64,000 nt of DNA from Clostridium minihomine (GTDB lineage Bacteria > Bacillota > Clostridia > Oscillospirales > Acutalibacteraceae). The notes under the pieces are model-generated. The model was not told where the DNA came from, made no database searches, and saw nothing but the letters and a program-made list of their open reading frames with translations. A program made the translations under genes and the position numbers. The stretch lies in contig NZ_OEQH01000003.1 of assembly GCF_900240385.1 (NCBI RefSeq), positions 248,001 through 312,000 on the forward strand. Direction: 5' to 3'. Positions 31,859 to 41,559 of this stretch are shown one piece after another. Numbering within the stretch: position 1 is the first letter of the stretch; each line of letters begins with the position of its first letter.

Positions 31859-31994
31859 TGCAATTTTTTCTTTCAGATTCTGTTAAAATGAATGGGTTGT
31901 TGGCCGGCAAATCGGCTAAAAACGGAGAATCCCGGTTTTTTGTGAATGAGAAGCCGCTGCATACGGCAAACTAGTATGCAGGAGGTGGCTGAAT

Positions 31995-32798
31995 ATGAGC
32001 AAACAACGCAGCCAGCATGTTGATAATCCATCGCCGCGGGAAGAGGAAAAAGAAGATTTGTTGCCCGCGCCCGTTGGCAGCGAAAGGCAATCCGATCAAA
32101 TTAACGAAAGCGGTTCCATTTTGGCAGGGGACCCGGATCATATGATTCACTGCCTGACCATCATCGGACAGGTGGAGGGTCATTATATTTTACCGTCACA
32201 AAATAAAACCACGAAATACGAACATGTGATTCCCCAACTGGTGGCCATTGAAGAAGAGCCCAAAGTTCATGGGCTTTTAATCATTTTGAACACGGTGGGC
32301 GGGGATGTGGAGGCAGGCCTGGCCATAGCGGAACTGGTTGCCGGCATGAAAAAGCCGACGGTTTCTCTGGTTTTGGGCGGCGGGCATTCCATTGGTGTGC
32401 CGCTGGCAGTTGCTTCAAAGCATTCGTTCATTGCCCCGTCTGCATCGATGACCATTCATCCGGTGCGTATGAGCGGGCTGGTGCTGGGGGTTCCGCAGAC
32501 ACTGGATTATTTTCAGCGGATGCAGGAACGAATTACCCGGTTTGTTACTCAAAATTCCAAAATGTCACCGGAACGCTTTTATGAGCTGGCGATGAACACT
32601 GAGGAACTGGTAATGGATGTGGGAACGGTATTAACGGGTGCGGATGCCGTGGAAGAAGGTTTGATTGATTCTGTGGGAACTCTTTCTGACGCCCTTGATT
32701 GTCTGCGTCAGATGATTGATGAGTCCAGAGAACCAGAAAAGAAAACAAAACCCCGGCCAAGCAAAAAAAGTACAAAAACGGCCAAGGCGACAAAATAA
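31995..32798 (+). CDS. tepA: ClpP-like serine protease, TepA family
   Basis: The 267-residue product has a ClpP/crotonase fold with the catalytic Ser in [14 protein letters not shown] and His in [10 protein letters not shown], and a family motif for substrate handling ([19 protein letters not shown]). An N-terminal charged region of about 40 residues and a basic Lys-rich tail ([16 protein letters not shown]) flank the core. TepA (YmfB) of Bacillus is linked to protein translocation and to degradation of spore proteins on germination. As in Bacillus it lies close to ftsK/spoIIIE, with uppP inserted between. AGGAGG precedes the ATG. Confidence 0.87.
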   Translation: MSKQRSQHVDNPSPREEEKEDLLPAPVGSERQSDQINESGSILAGDPDHMIHCLTIIGQVEGHYILPSQNKTTKYEHVIPQLVAIEEEPKVHGLLIILNTVGGDVEAGLAIAELVAGMKKPTVSLVLGGGHSIGVPLAVASKHSFIAPSASMTIHPVRMSGLVLGVPQTLDYFQRMQERITRFVTQNSKMSPERFYELAMNTEELVMDVGTVLTGADAVEEGLIDSVGTLSDALDCLRQMIDESREPEKKTKPRPSKKSTKTAKATK

Positions 32799-32881
32799 AA
32801 TAATATTTTAGAGCCAAGCCGCAAAACGGCCGGCCCCGCAGCTGCGGGCGCCGCCGAATTACATAATATGGAGGCTTACCG

Positions 32882-33805
32882 TTGAGTATTATTCAAGCGA
32901 TTATTCAAGGAATTGTTCAGGGCGCCACAGAGTTTCTTCCGGTTTCCAGCAGCGGCCATTTATCTTTGGCACAGCATTTTATGGGGGTAACCGTTGACAG
33001 CCTTCTGTTTGATGTTATGCTGCATTTGGGAACTCTTTTTGCGGTTCTGGTGGTTTACCGCAACTTGATTTTGCGGTTACTGATTGCATTTGGGCAGCTG
33101 CTTCGGGACTTATTTACAGGAAGATTCCGGTGGTCACGGATGGATCCGGATCGTAATTTGCTGGTCATGCTGGTGATTGGACTTTTGCCTTTGTTCTTAT
33201 TGTTTCTGCCGATTCCGGGAAGCGGAATGAAAATAAAAGATTTTGCCGACCTTTGGGCCACCGATAATGACATTATTGTAGAAGGCTGCGCTTTGGTGGT
33301 TACTTCGATTTTACTGACACTTGGTATCATCGCCACGAAGAAACAAAGCGGAGGAAAAAGGGGAGGCAAAGTTTCGGGAAGAAGAAGCTTTCGGGTGCCG
33401 GATGCGGTAGCAGTCGGCATGGCACAGTGTGTGGCGGCGGTTTTCCCCGGGCTTTCCCGTTCCGGCTCTACCTTGTCTGTGGGCCTTATGCGTGGCATCA
33501 GCCGCCAAACTGCGCTGGACTATTCTTTTATTTTGGGAATTCCCGCGATTGTTGCGGCGGCCGCACTGGAACTGAAAGATGCGATAAATGAGCCCATGAC
33601 AGTGGGGTTAGCGCCGATTCTGGCCGGCATCATTACTTCTGCTGTGGTTGGATTTTTGGCGATTAAGCTTTTGCGCTGGATGGTGGCTTCCGACAAGCTG
33701 GCAGTGTTTGTATGGTATACTTTGATTCTGGGAATCATCGTAATTATTCTTGGCATTTTAGAGCATCAGGCCGGCTATGTCTTTTCTTTGACCTCTTGGT
33801 TTTAA
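32882..33805 (+). CDS. uppP: Undecaprenyl-diphosphatase
   Basis: UppP dephosphorylates undecaprenyl diphosphate to recycle the lipid carrier of cell-wall synthesis; overproduction gives bacitracin resistance. The 307-residue membrane protein has the two signature segments GATEFLPVSSSGHLSL near the N-terminus and GLSRSGSTLSVGLMRG near residue 190. It is somewhat longer than the usual 260-280 residues because of a central loop (RWSRMDPDRN and TKKQSGGKRGGK regions). The start is TTG 32882 with GGAGG upstream. It lies between tepA and ftsK and may share their transcript. Confidence 0.93.
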   Translation: MSIIQAIIQGIVQGATEFLPVSSSGHLSLAQHFMGVTVDSLLFDVMLHLGTLFAVLVVYRNLILRLLIAFGQLLRDLFTGRFRWSRMDPDRNLLVMLVIGLLPLFLLFLPIPGSGMKIKDFADLWATDNDIIVEGCALVVTSILLTLGIIATKKQSGGKRGGKVSGRRSFRVPDAVAVGMAQCVAAVFPGLSRSGSTLSVGLMRGISRQTALDYSFILGIPAIVAAAALELKDAINEPMTVGLAPILAGIITSAVVGFLAIKLLRWMVASDKLAVFVWYTLILGIIVIILGILEHQAGYVFSLTSWF

Positions 33806-33857
33806 CAGGATTTCATAACGAATGAACGATATTTTAAATTAACAGGGTGAGGAAACT

Positions 33858-36437
33858 GTGGCAAATAAAACGGTAAAAAAAAATAGTACTGCACCGGCAA
33901 AAAAGGGGGCAAAGCGGGCGGCCCCAACCAATAAACGCGCCGGATCTTCCGCTTCGCCCCCATCCAAAAAGTCGGCGCCCAAGGCCAGAACAGAACGGGA
34001 ACTGGAACAGCTGCGCCACCGGAACCAGATGACCGCTGTGGTGGTGTTTGCCGTGGCGATTCTGATGGCCTTTTTGGTTTTAATCAAAGGGGATCATGTG
34101 TGGCTTTGGCTGCATAATGTTTTGCTGGGGCTGTTTGGCAACTGTGCGATTTTGTGGCCGGTTCTGCTTCTGTACATAGCGATTATCACGGCGGTGGAAC
34201 GGATCACCGACAATATGAAATTCAAAGTTTCTATGATTTCCGGCATCATTATTATGGTCTGTGCGGCAGTTTATATTTTCAGTCCCGAAGCGGGGCAGGA
34301 CGTACCTTATTTCGAACATTTAAAGGTTCTGTATGCACAGGGAACCGAACAGCGGGGCGCAGGACTGATCAGCGGACTGGTTGGTGTGCTGTTTGTTTCT
34401 GTTCTCGGCGCGGTGGGTTCTAAAATTGTGATTATTCTGCTGTTGTTTGTTATGGTTATGTTGCTGACGGGTACCAGTCTGATTCAGCTGTTTCAAACCA
34501 TTACCAAACCGGTGGATATGATGGCGGAAAATATCGATGCGGTTCGGGAACGCCGTACTTTAGAAAAAGAACGCACCCGTGATCCCAATATTGACATTGC
34601 TTTGGATGCGGATGATTTGCCGGCTCATCCTGTGAAATCGGATCGGGCGCCGGAAGATCCCCCGGAAAAAAGCGAAAAGCTGGAACAGCTGGAGAAAATT
34701 TTTAATTTCTCCACAGGGGAAGCAAAACCGAAACAGGAAGAACCGGCTGCACCGGAACCTGCTGTTCCGGTACAAGCTGTGGAATCTCCGGCTCCGGTGG
34801 TTCCAACGCCGACTGTTCCGGTGCAGCCGCAGGATTCCGGTTCTGCAGAAGCGGCCGCGGCCTTTGTCCGCAAAGCGGCCATGCAGCAAAGTGCCGTTCG
34901 GGAACCGGCAATCCGCCCGGCAGAGCCTGCTCCCCAAGCGGAAGGCTATCATTTTCCGCCGCTTTCTATGTTGGAATATTCTGCCGGATCCAATCAGGAA
35001 GATATTACAGCGGAACTGCAAACCAGCGGTAATATGCTGGTGGGGACACTGAAAAGCTTTGGTGTTCAGACCAAAATTGTGGATATTAGCCGAGGCCCCG
35101 CTGTTACCCGGTATGAGCTTCAGCCGGCCCCCGGTGTGAAAATTAGTAAAATTACCAATTTGAGCGATGATATCGCGATGAATCTGGCCGCCGCGGGTGT
35201 GCGCATCGAAGCGCCCATTCCCGGCAAAGCGGCTGTGGGAATTGAAGTTCCCAATAAGAATGTAAATGTGGTGCGCATGCGCGACTTGGTGGAATCCAAT
35301 GCCTTTATGTCTGCCAAAAGCAAACTGACGGTGGCCTTGGGGCGGGATATCGCAGGGGCAGTGGCTGTGACAGATTTGGCCAAGATGCCTCACTTGCTGA
35401 TCGCCGGTTCCACCGGATCCGGTAAATCCGTGTGTATTAACTCTTTGATTGTCAGCCTTTTGTATAAATCTTCACCTGATGAGGTTCGCTTTTTGATGGT
35501 GGACCCCAAGGTGGTGGAACTGGGGATTTATAACGGTATTCCGCATCTGTTGGTGCCGGTGGTAACCGATCCCCGCAAGGCAGCCGGTGCTTTAAGCTGG
35601 GCAGTGACAGAAATGCTCAAGCGTTACAAAATCTTTGCGGAAAATAATGTAAGGGACTTGGCTTCTTATAATAAGCTGGCAAAAAGCAAAAATAATCAGG
35701 ATGAGGAAGGCAACCCCATGCCTCATCTGCCCCAGATTGTCATCATTATCGATGAGCTGGCTGATCTGATGATGGCGGCGCCCAATGAAGTTGAAGACTC
35801 TATCTGCCGTCTGGCTCAGATGGCCCGTGCCGCCGGAATGCATTTGGTGATTGCCACCCAGCGCCCTTCGGTAGATGTTATTACGGGTATCATTAAAGCC
35901 AATATTCCCAGCCGGATTGCCTTCGCCGTTTCTTCTCAGATTGATTCCCGTACCATTTTGGATATGGGCGGTGCCGAAAAACTGTTGGGGCGCGGTGATA
36001 TGCTCTTTTCCCCAGTGGGCTCGCAAAAGCCAATTCGTGTTCAGGGCTGCTTTGTCAGCGACAGTGAAATTGAATCGGTGGTTACCTATGTGAAGAAGGT
36101 GCAGGAATCTGGTTATGATCAGGCTGTGATTGAAGAAATTGAGCGCAATGCCGTGGCGGAGAAAGAAAAGCCGAGTTCAGATGGCGATGACGGTCAGTTG
36201 GCGGACCCCATGATGAATGAAGCAATTAAATGTGTGATAGAAGCCGGACAGGCTTCCACTTCTCTGTTACAGCGCCGCTTGCGTGTGGGCTATGCCCGGG
36301 CTGGGCGGCTGGTTGATGAAATGGAGCAGCTGGGGGTAATTGGCCCCCATGAGGGCTCGAAGCCGCGTCAGGTGCTGCTGACCCGGCAACAGTATTTAGA
36401 AATGACAATGCAGCAGGCAGACAAAGAAGAGACATAG
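33858..36437 (+). CDS. ftsK: DNA translocase FtsK/SpoIIIE
   Basis: The protein pumps chromosomal DNA through the closing septum during division or sporulation. The 859-residue product has a basic N-terminus, four membrane segments (about residues 55-200), a Pro/Glu/Ala-rich linker (about 265-360), the motor with Walker A ([15 protein letters not shown]) and Walker B ([13 protein letters not shown]), and a C-terminal winged-helix gamma domain ([23 protein letters not shown]) that reads polar DNA motifs. It starts at GTG 33858, with GTGAGG upstream. Sequence alone does not decide between FtsK and SpoIIIE roles. Confidence 0.95.
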   Translation: MANKTVKKNSTAPAKKGAKRAAPTNKRAGSSASPPSKKSAPKARTERELEQLRHRNQMTAVVVFAVAILMAFLVLIKGDHVWLWLHNVLLGLFGNCAILWPVLLLYIAIITAVERITDNMKFKVSMISGIIIMVCAAVYIFSPEAGQDVPYFEHLKVLYAQGTEQRGAGLISGLVGVLFVSVLGAVGSKIVIILLLFVMVMLLTGTSLIQLFQTITKPVDMMAENIDAVRERRTLEKERTRDPNIDIALDADDLPAHPVKSDRAPEDPPEKSEKLEQLEKIFNFSTGEAKPKQEEPAAPEPAVPVQAVESPAPVVPTPTVPVQPQDSGSAEAAAAFVRKAAMQQSAVREPAIRPAEPAPQAEGYHFPPLSMLEYSAGSNQEDITAELQTSGNMLVGTLKSFGVQTKIVDISRGPAVTRYELQPAPGVKISKITNLSDDIAMNLAAAGVRIEAPIPGKAAVGIEVPNKNVNVVRMRDLVESNAFMSAKSKLTVALGRDIAGAVAVTDLAKMPHLLIAGSTGSGKSVCINSLIVSLLYKSSPDEVRFLMVDPKVVELGIYNGIPHLLVPVVTDPRKAAGALSWAVTEMLKRYKIFAENNVRDLASYNKLAKSKNNQDEEGNPMPHLPQIVIIIDELADLMMAAPNEVEDSICRLAQMARAAGMHLVIATQRPSVDVITGIIKANIPSRIAFAVSSQIDSRTILDMGGAEKLLGRGDMLFSPVGSQKPIRVQGCFVSDSEIESVVTYVKKVQESGYDQAVIEEIERNAVAEKEKPSSDGDDGQLADPMMNEAIKCVIEAGQASTSLLQRRLRVGYARAGRLVDEMEQLGVIGPHEGSKPRQVLLTRQQYLEMTMQQADKEET

Positions 36438-36592
36438 CCTTGGGGAACGATTTTTAAAAGTGTTTCTTCCCGGAATAGATCGGAAAAAAGCCATGTCGTG
36501 TACTTTGCTGCCATTGATCCCAAAAACAGAGAAATGGTATCCTCTGCCCAAAAAGCAGTGGCTGCCTTCTGCCAAAAGGAGAAATCCCGGGG

Positions 36593-37540
36593 ATGGAAAA
36601 ACAAAAAGTCAAAAAGCAAGGGCAGCCGGGGAAAAAGCGTGCGGTATTCATCGTGTTTGCCGCAGTTCTGCTTTGTCTGGGACTTTTTTCGGCGTTTTTC
36701 CCCGGTGGGCTTTCCGGTTTGTGGCGGCATTGTTTTTCTGCAGCAGGGCTTTCTGATTTTTCCAGCGCTGCGGATGCATACCCCATGTCGCTTCATGTGT
36801 TGGAGGTGGGGAAAGCCGATGCTTTGCTGGTGGAGTGTCAGGGCAAATACGCGCTGATTGACGGTGGAACTCCTGATCAATCAGAGCAAGTGTGCCGATA
36901 TCTAACCAGGCGAGGTGTTTCAAAGATTGACTACATGATCAACACACACCCGGACAGTGATCATGTGGGTGGACTTAGCGGGGTGTTAAAAGAGTTTTCG
37001 GTAGAGCGTTATTTTATGCCCCTGATTCCGCCGGAAGCGGAACCGTCTGATTTCGCCTATACCGCTACCATAGATGTGCTGGCTCAAAAAGAGATAGCTG
37101 TGGAGCGCCTGAAAGGCGGTGACAGCCTAAGTTTAGAAGAGCTTTCCATTCAGGTGTTGGCTCCGTTAACGGTTCGTAAAGGAACCAATGACAATTCCAT
37201 TGTTCTTCTGTTGAAATTCGGGCAAACCAGATTTTTGCTGATGGGTGACGCAGAGGAAGGGGAAGAGTCTGATTTGCTGGCAAGCGGCGTGGATTTAAAA
37301 GCCGATGTGCTCAAGGTTGGGCACCATGGAAGTAAAACCTCCAGCACTTTGGCTTTTTTAAATGCGGTTCGTCCGCAATATGCGGCAGTCTCTGTGGCTG
37401 ACAGTACCCACGGCCTTCCCAACCGGGATATCATCAAGCGATTGAACCGTTTTTGCGGCACAGTCAGCCGCACCGATGTGAACGGTACACTGTTGTATTC
37501 CAGCGACAAAACAAGCGTTACCTATCAAACAGAAAGGTGA
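36593..37540 (+). CDS. ComEC-like metallo-beta-lactamase-fold hydrolase, membrane-anchored
   Basis: The 315-residue product has one N-terminal hydrophobic segment (about residues 17-37), then a metallo-beta-lactamase domain. Its metal-binding signatures are visible: NTHPDSDHVGG (HxxxDH), LLMGDAEEGEE and VGHHGSKTSS. The closest family is the free-standing version of the ComEC/Rec2 C-terminal domain, which in ComEC is proposed to degrade the incoming DNA strand's partner. No ComEC membrane channel is present. The following DUF3006 gene lies 6 bases away, a pairing seen in many Firmicutes. A secreted or surface nuclease is the best guess. Confidence 0.88.
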   Translation: MEKQKVKKQGQPGKKRAVFIVFAAVLLCLGLFSAFFPGGLSGLWRHCFSAAGLSDFSSAADAYPMSLHVLEVGKADALLVECQGKYALIDGGTPDQSEQVCRYLTRRGVSKIDYMINTHPDSDHVGGLSGVLKEFSVERYFMPLIPPEAEPSDFAYTATIDVLAQKEIAVERLKGGDSLSLEELSIQVLAPLTVRKGTNDNSIVLLLKFGQTRFLLMGDAEEGEESDLLASGVDLKADVLKVGHHGSKTSSTLAFLNAVRPQYAAVSVADSTHGLPNRDIIKRLNRFCGTVSRTDVNGTLLYSSDKTSVTYQTER

Positions 37541-37546
37541 TTTTAT

Positions 37547-37768
37547 ATGAAAACATTAATTATCGACCGCTTTGAAGGCGTTTACGCGATTTGTGAAGAC
37601 AAGGATAAAAAGTTCTTCGCCATCGAGGCTTCTGAACTTCCGCAGAATGTCCGTGAAGGAGATGTGCTGGAGATTAACGACGACGGCACTCTGTCGGTGA
37701 ATGCAGAAAAAACGGCGGAACGCCGGAATAAAATTCTTAAAAAACAAAATGCATTGTGGGAATCTTAA
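37547..37768 (+). CDS. DUF3006 family protein
   Basis: The 73-residue product begins MKTLIIDRFEGVYAICED and has the family pattern of a small beta-rich N-terminal part (ASELPQNVREGDVLEIN) followed by a charged helix (KTAERRNKILKKQN). Function is unknown. It is coupled to the ComEC-like hydrolase gene, with the start 6 bases after that gene's stop, so the two proteins may act together. A hairpin terminator follows. Confidence 0.87.
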   Translation: MKTLIIDRFEGVYAICEDKDKKFFAIEASELPQNVREGDVLEINDDGTLSVNAEKTAERRNKILKKQNALWES

Positions 37769-37835
37769 TGGGCTTTAAAAGAGCTTTTTCAGGTTTCAAT
37801 GTAATACCAGAATACAGGTGGATTCTAAGCAAAGC

Positions 37836-37870
37836 AGATCGGTTTCTTACAGTGAAGCCGATCTTTTTTG
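37836..37870 (+). terminator. Terminator after the DUF3006 gene
   Basis: AGATCGG (37836-37842) pairs with CCGATCT (37858-37864), with an inner TTC/GAA, followed by six Ts. Confidence 0.75.
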
Positions 37871-37956
37871 TGTTTTCTTTTGGAAAGAAATGAATATCTT
37901 TTTGAAAAAAGGTTCATCCTTCTTGCAGAAAAATGAAAAAGACAAACATATTTCGC

Positions 37957-37985
37957 TTGACAAGTTGGAACAATAGGATTATTAT
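37957..37985 (+). promoter_or_regulatory. Promoter of the haemolysin III family gene
   Basis: TTGACA (37957-37962), 17 bases, then TATTAT (37980-37985), about 55 bases before the start codon. Confidence 0.75.
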
Positions 37986-38041
37986 AATTACAACATATAG
38001 TTTTTAAAACTACATAAATTTTTAGGAGGTGCAGGGATAGT

Positions 38042-38773
38042 ATGGAGGACATGGGACGAACCATGGAATTGGATAACCGTGCCGTCAGGAAAAAAGCACG
38101 GGAGGAAAAAGACCAGTGGAGGAAAACACGCAGAAACGAGCTGGGCCTGCCTTGCTATAGCATGGGGGAAGAAGCAGCCAATGCTGTTACCCATGGCATC
38201 GGGGCAATTTTGGCTTTGGTTGCGCTGTTTGTTTTGCGTGGTGCAGCGCCGGATAACCTGTTCTCTCAAACAGTTGTAACCATCTATGCGGTAACCTTAT
38301 TTGCGCTTTATATGGTGTCTACCATGTATCATGCGCTGGGGGTCTGCAAGGCAAAACAGGTCTTTCGGATTCTGGATCACTGCACGATTTTCCTATTGAT
38401 TGCAGGGTCTTATACGCCAATTACATTGATTGCTTTGGCTGACAAAACAGGGTTTGTGATGTTTTGTGTGGTGTGGGCAGCAGCAATTGCGGGGGTCTTG
38501 CTCAATGCGGTGGATATGGAGCGTTTCCGCAAGGTTTCTATGGTTTGCTATATTGCCATGGGGTGGATTGTGATATTTGCCTTTGGGCCGTTAATTCAGA
38601 TTTTGCCTGCGGTGGATCTTGTCCTGTTGGTGGCTGGTGGAATCGCCTATACCGCGGGGGCTGTGATTTATAATAAGGGTAAAAAAATTCCTTATCTGCA
38701 CACGGTATGGCATTTGTTTGTTTTGGCAGGCAGTATTCTTCATTTCTTCATGATTTATCATATGGTTCAGTAA
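38042..38773 (+). CDS. Haemolysin III (PAQR-superfamily) membrane protein
   Basis: The 243-residue protein has seven hydrophobic helices and the PAQR metal-binding pattern: the STMYHALG segment (Ser and His), DHCTIFLLIAGSYTPI, and a C-terminal HTVWHLFVLAGSILHF. The family includes Bacillus cereus haemolysin III and human adiponectin receptors; most bacterial members are housekeeping membrane proteins of unknown role, probably hydrolases of membrane lipids. A basic, charged N-terminus of about 40 residues precedes the first helix. GGAGG lies about 13 bases before the ATG, a wide spacing. Confidence 0.9.
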   Translation: MEDMGRTMELDNRAVRKKAREEKDQWRKTRRNELGLPCYSMGEEAANAVTHGIGAILALVALFVLRGAAPDNLFSQTVVTIYAVTLFALYMVSTMYHALGVCKAKQVFRILDHCTIFLLIAGSYTPITLIALADKTGFVMFCVVWAAAIAGVLLNAVDMERFRKVSMVCYIAMGWIVIFAFGPLIQILPAVDLVLLVAGGIAYTAGAVIYNKGKKIPYLHTVWHLFVLAGSILHFFMIYHMVQ

Positions 38774-38840
38774 CAGTTTACTCTGTGATATGGCAAACCA
38801 TTTGCCAGAAGGCGCTTTTTGAAATAATTTTAAAATAAAT

Positions 38841-38880
38841 AAAAAGAAACCCACTGTGCTTTTCAGTGGGTTTCTTTTTG
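38841..38880. terminator. Bidirectional terminator between convergent genes
   Basis: AAAAAGAAACCCACTG (38841-38856) pairs perfectly with CAGTGGGTTTCTTTTT (38864-38879). It ends both the haemolysin III gene and the minus-strand sortase gene. Confidence 0.85.
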
Positions 38881-38881
38881 C

Positions 38882-39874
38882 CTATGCATCTGTTTTAAGC
38901 CAGTCAATCAAGCCCTTAGCCTGTGCTTCTTTCAGTGTTTCTGGCCAATCCGGTTTGGTTCCCCCATACTTTTGATACCATCCGTCCGGGTAAACTGCCT
39001 TGCGGTTGACTGTTGCTTTAGCGGTTTCTACCGTTTCGTCTTCTCCCGGCCGAACCTCTCTGGCCACCACCACAGTGCGAAAATCGTCCAGTTCATAAGA
39101 GCAGGTGGAAAGAGTAACGATATGGTCAGAAGGGGCAAAATCCACCGGGGTATTTACAATGGAACGAATGCGCAGCTGATAGACAAAATTTAGATAATCG
39201 GTATCGTTGGTAAATTCCGTTCGGGTAAACGGAAAAAACTTACCGTGCTCTGCTTTGGTATTAGTTTTCAGAATAGAGATGACTTTCCATTTGCTTGCCT
39301 TATCCATGGTATCAAACCTAATTACCGGGCTGTTCTGGTATGTTTCGGGGGTCAGCTGAAGCAAATCTGCAAACATTTGGCCATCGTTCATACTGTGGCC
39401 GTATAAAATCAGATTCCGCCCGGAATTCAGATTGGATTCTGCATTTAAAAAGATACTTCCGTGGTTGGAATATTCTTTGCGATAATTTCGCTTTAAATAG
39501 AACTCTGGATCTTCTTTGGAAGATTGCAGAACCGGATAGTCAATCACTGTGTTGGGAACATGAATCCAGCCCACGATATCGCTGTTGATTGCTTTTAGCT
39601 GTTCTAAGTTGAGCGTTTGTGTAAAACCGGAAGAGGTAGGGTCTGGCTGCCGTTTTTCATAATAAACAGCGCGGATTTCATCATGATCCTTTTGAACCTT
39701 TGCCGGTTCCAGCACCAGGGTTTGAAGCAGATAATAGCCGCTGAACAAAAAGACAGCAAAAAGAACGAGCAGAATCAGCCGGGATACCGTAAATTTCTGT
39801 TTTATTTTTTTCTTTCTTCGGTCGTCTGCTTTTTGCGGAACAGTGCTGTGAGAAGGCTCTATACCGTGGCTCAT
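38882..39874 (-). CDS. Class B sortase
   Basis: Sortases cut a surface protein at its sorting motif and join it to the cell wall. The 330-residue product has an N-terminal membrane anchor (about residues 30-52) and the catalytic set His160 in LILYGHSM, Cys258 in TLSTCSYE and Arg273 in VVVAREVR. Sequence style (YPVLQSS, ERF-like FYLKRNY) fits class B. A C-terminal tail of about 55 residues, longer than in typical SrtB, follows the Arg. The only sorting signal seen in the window is GPKTG in the protein ending at 52498, making that a likely substrate. It lies 105 bases after pilT on the same strand. Confidence 0.88.
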   Translation of the reverse strand: MSHGIEPSHSTVPQKADDRRKKKIKQKFTVSRLILLVLFAVFLFSGYYLLQTLVLEPAKVQKDHDEIRAVYYEKRQPDPTSSGFTQTLNLEQLKAINSDIVGWIHVPNTVIDYPVLQSSKEDPEFYLKRNYRKEYSNHGSIFLNAESNLNSGRNLILYGHSMNDGQMFADLLQLTPETYQNSPVIRFDTMDKASKWKVISILKTNTKAEHGKFFPFTRTEFTNDTDYLNFVYQLRIRSIVNTPVDFAPSDHIVTLSTCSYELDDFRTVVVAREVRPGEDETVETAKATVNRKAVYPDGWYQKYGGTKPDWPETLKEAQAKGLIDWLKTDA

Positions 39875-39979
39875 GAAAATCCGTCCTTTTTCTGCCCAAT
39901 TTTAAAGGGGAGCAACCGCTTATCTCAATTAATGAAGGTTTCATATTTTCAATGCGCACTGTTTTGCTGTACGATTGTG

Positions 39980-41041
39980 TTAGTGATTCAGTTTCTTGTC
40001 CATCAGTTCTATATTGGTGCAATAAGTAAGCGCGCTTTCACGAGAAATGGTTCCTTCTTTATAAAGACGCAGTAAATCATTGTCCATGGTTATCATTCCG
40101 TTTGCCGAATTGGCATAAATAGTATTATCAATTTGATGGGTCTTTGATTCCCGAATCATATTTCGGATGGCGCTGTTTACCAGCATGATTTCAAAAGCGG
40201 GAACCAGATTTCCATCCAGGGAAGGGATCAACTGCTGTGATATGACTGCTTGCAGTACCATAGAAAGCTGTACCCGAATTTGGTGTTGCTGATTCTGGGG
40301 GAAAACGTCAATGATTCGATCAATGGAATTAGCAGCTCCCACCGTGTGCAAGGTGGATAGAATCAACTGCCCGGTTTCGGCTGCTGTCATCGCAGTAGAA
40401 ATGGTTTCATAATCGCGCATTTCACCGATGAGGATGACATCCGGCGCCTGCCGCAAGGCCGCGCGCAGGGCGGGAACATAGCCCACGGTATCGTTGGCGA
40501 TTTCCCGTTGGCTGACAATACTTTTTTTATGCCGGTGCAAAAATTCCAGCGGATCTTCAATCGTGATGATATGATTGTTGCGCGTACTGTTGATTTTATC
40601 AATCAAACAGGCCAGCGTGGTGGATTTTCCGCTGCCGGCAGAACCGGTGATCAAAACCAAACCCTTTTCTTTTTTATACAGATCGATTACGGTTTTGGGA
40701 ATATGCAGCGCAGAAGGATCCGGCAGTTCAAAGCCCAGAACGCGCAGCACCGCGGCAAAAGAATTCCGTTGCCGATAGGCATTGCAGCGAAATCGCCCCA
40801 AATTGGCAATGGAAAAGGAAAAATCATCGTCCCCTTTGTTTAAAAAGGAATTCATATCACGCTGTTCCGTTAATTGAAAAATTTGATCAATCAGCTTTCT
40901 GGTATCATCGGGCATTAATCGATCCTCGTTAATGGGATGGATAATATCATTTATTTTAAAAGATACCGGACAGCCGGAAATGATAAACACATCTGAGGCT
41001 TTTTGGATTACAGCCTGTTGTAAAATTTCCAGGATTTCCAT
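39980..41041 (-). CDS. PilT-family type IV pilus ATPase
   Basis: PilT is the hexameric ATPase that drives pilus retraction. The 353-residue product has the PilT layout: an N-terminal PAS-like part, Walker A GSAGSGKSTTLA, an Asp box, a Walker B region VILIGEMRDYETI with the His box LSTLHTVGAANS, and a C-terminal AIRNMIRESKTHQI segment comparable to the AIRNLIRE motif of PilT. It is the only secretion ATPase in this operon; no PilB-like extension ATPase is present. It may retract pili built by a PilB encoded elsewhere, or serve both directions. Confidence 0.9.
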   Translation of the reverse strand: MEILEILQQAVIQKASDVFIISGCPVSFKINDIIHPINEDRLMPDDTRKLIDQIFQLTEQRDMNSFLNKGDDDFSFSIANLGRFRCNAYRQRNSFAAVLRVLGFELPDPSALHIPKTVIDLYKKEKGLVLITGSAGSGKSTTLACLIDKINSTRNNHIITIEDPLEFLHRHKKSIVSQREIANDTVGYVPALRAALRQAPDVILIGEMRDYETISTAMTAAETGQLILSTLHTVGAANSIDRIIDVFPQNQQHQIRVQLSMVLQAVISQQLIPSLDGNLVPAFEIMLVNSAIRNMIRESKTHQIDNTIYANSANGMITMDNDLLRLYKEGTISRESALTYCTNIELMDKKLNH

Positions 41042-41067
41042 GGGGTTTCCTTTCTGTTGTCAAAATC

Positions 41068-41559
41068 TTATGAAACGCCGTCCCATACATCTAACGGCTG
41101 GTTCTCTCCGCTCCATTCTTCCGATGGGGACAGGTGATAGGATAGGATGCGATACCGTTGAGATTCGGAGACAAGCTCCAGTTTTACTTGAATTTTCTGC
41201 ATACTGCCCACTGGAACAGAAAAGATCAGCTCTGTGCCCGAAGAACCTTTCGGAATAGAAAGCTGGGTATCCATTATCAATTGTCCGTTCAGGTGAGAGG
41301 CCAGCTGGCGATTGCTAAAAGAAGGATTTTCCCGCAGCAAACGTGCCAGTTCTAAATCTGTTTGAGCCAAAACTTCTTGTGCCTTTGCGTCGGCATCATA
41401 ATAGGACTGAATGCTTTGCACATTTTTCTGGGTCAGCTGCCAATCGGATCGGGCAGTAGAAAAAGAAAGAATGCCAAAGGCAGTGAGGCAGAGGATGACA
41501 AATATCATAAGGATAGAAGAAATCCCGACACCGGGATAAATCTGCCTGTTGTTTTTCAT
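41068..41559 (-). CDS. Pilin-like membrane-anchored protein
   Basis: The 163-residue product has a short N-terminal basic part, one hydrophobic helix (about residues 12-32, ISSILMIFVILCLTAFGIL) and a mostly polar, helical-then-beta exported domain. This matches the single-helix architecture of pilins and PilX-type minor pilins, though the Glu at position 5 of classical prepilins is not present. Its ATG directly follows the stop of the upstream gene (TAA-ATG), so the two are translationally coupled. The family is not named by me; the pilus role is inferred from the operon. Confidence 0.75.
   Translation of the reverse strand: MKNNRQIYPGVGISSILMIFVILCLTAFGILSFSTARSDWQLTQKNVQSIQSYYDADAKAQEVLAQTDLELARLLRENPSFSNRQLASHLNGQLIMDTQLSIPKGSSGTELIFSVPVGSMQKIQVKLELVSESQRYRILSYHLSPSEEWSGENQPLDVWDGVS

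Larger units (their letters stand above)
31623..31994. other. Intergenic stretch with terminator and candidate small RNA
   Basis: It holds the EamA terminator (31654-31690), a strong promoter and short transcript candidate (31753-31860) and the leader of the ClpP-like gene, which contains a second -10-like TTAAAAT near 31883. No protein gene is supported. Confidence 0.6.

Noticed and set aside
31641-31886. 81-residue plus-strand frame between eamA and tepA
   Set aside because: It begins in the eamA terminator and has no ribosome site; the region reads better as a terminator and small-RNA unit.
34560-35393. Long minus-strand open frame opposite ftsK
   Set aside because: Repetitive Arg/Phe/Gly-rich shadow of the conserved ftsK frame.
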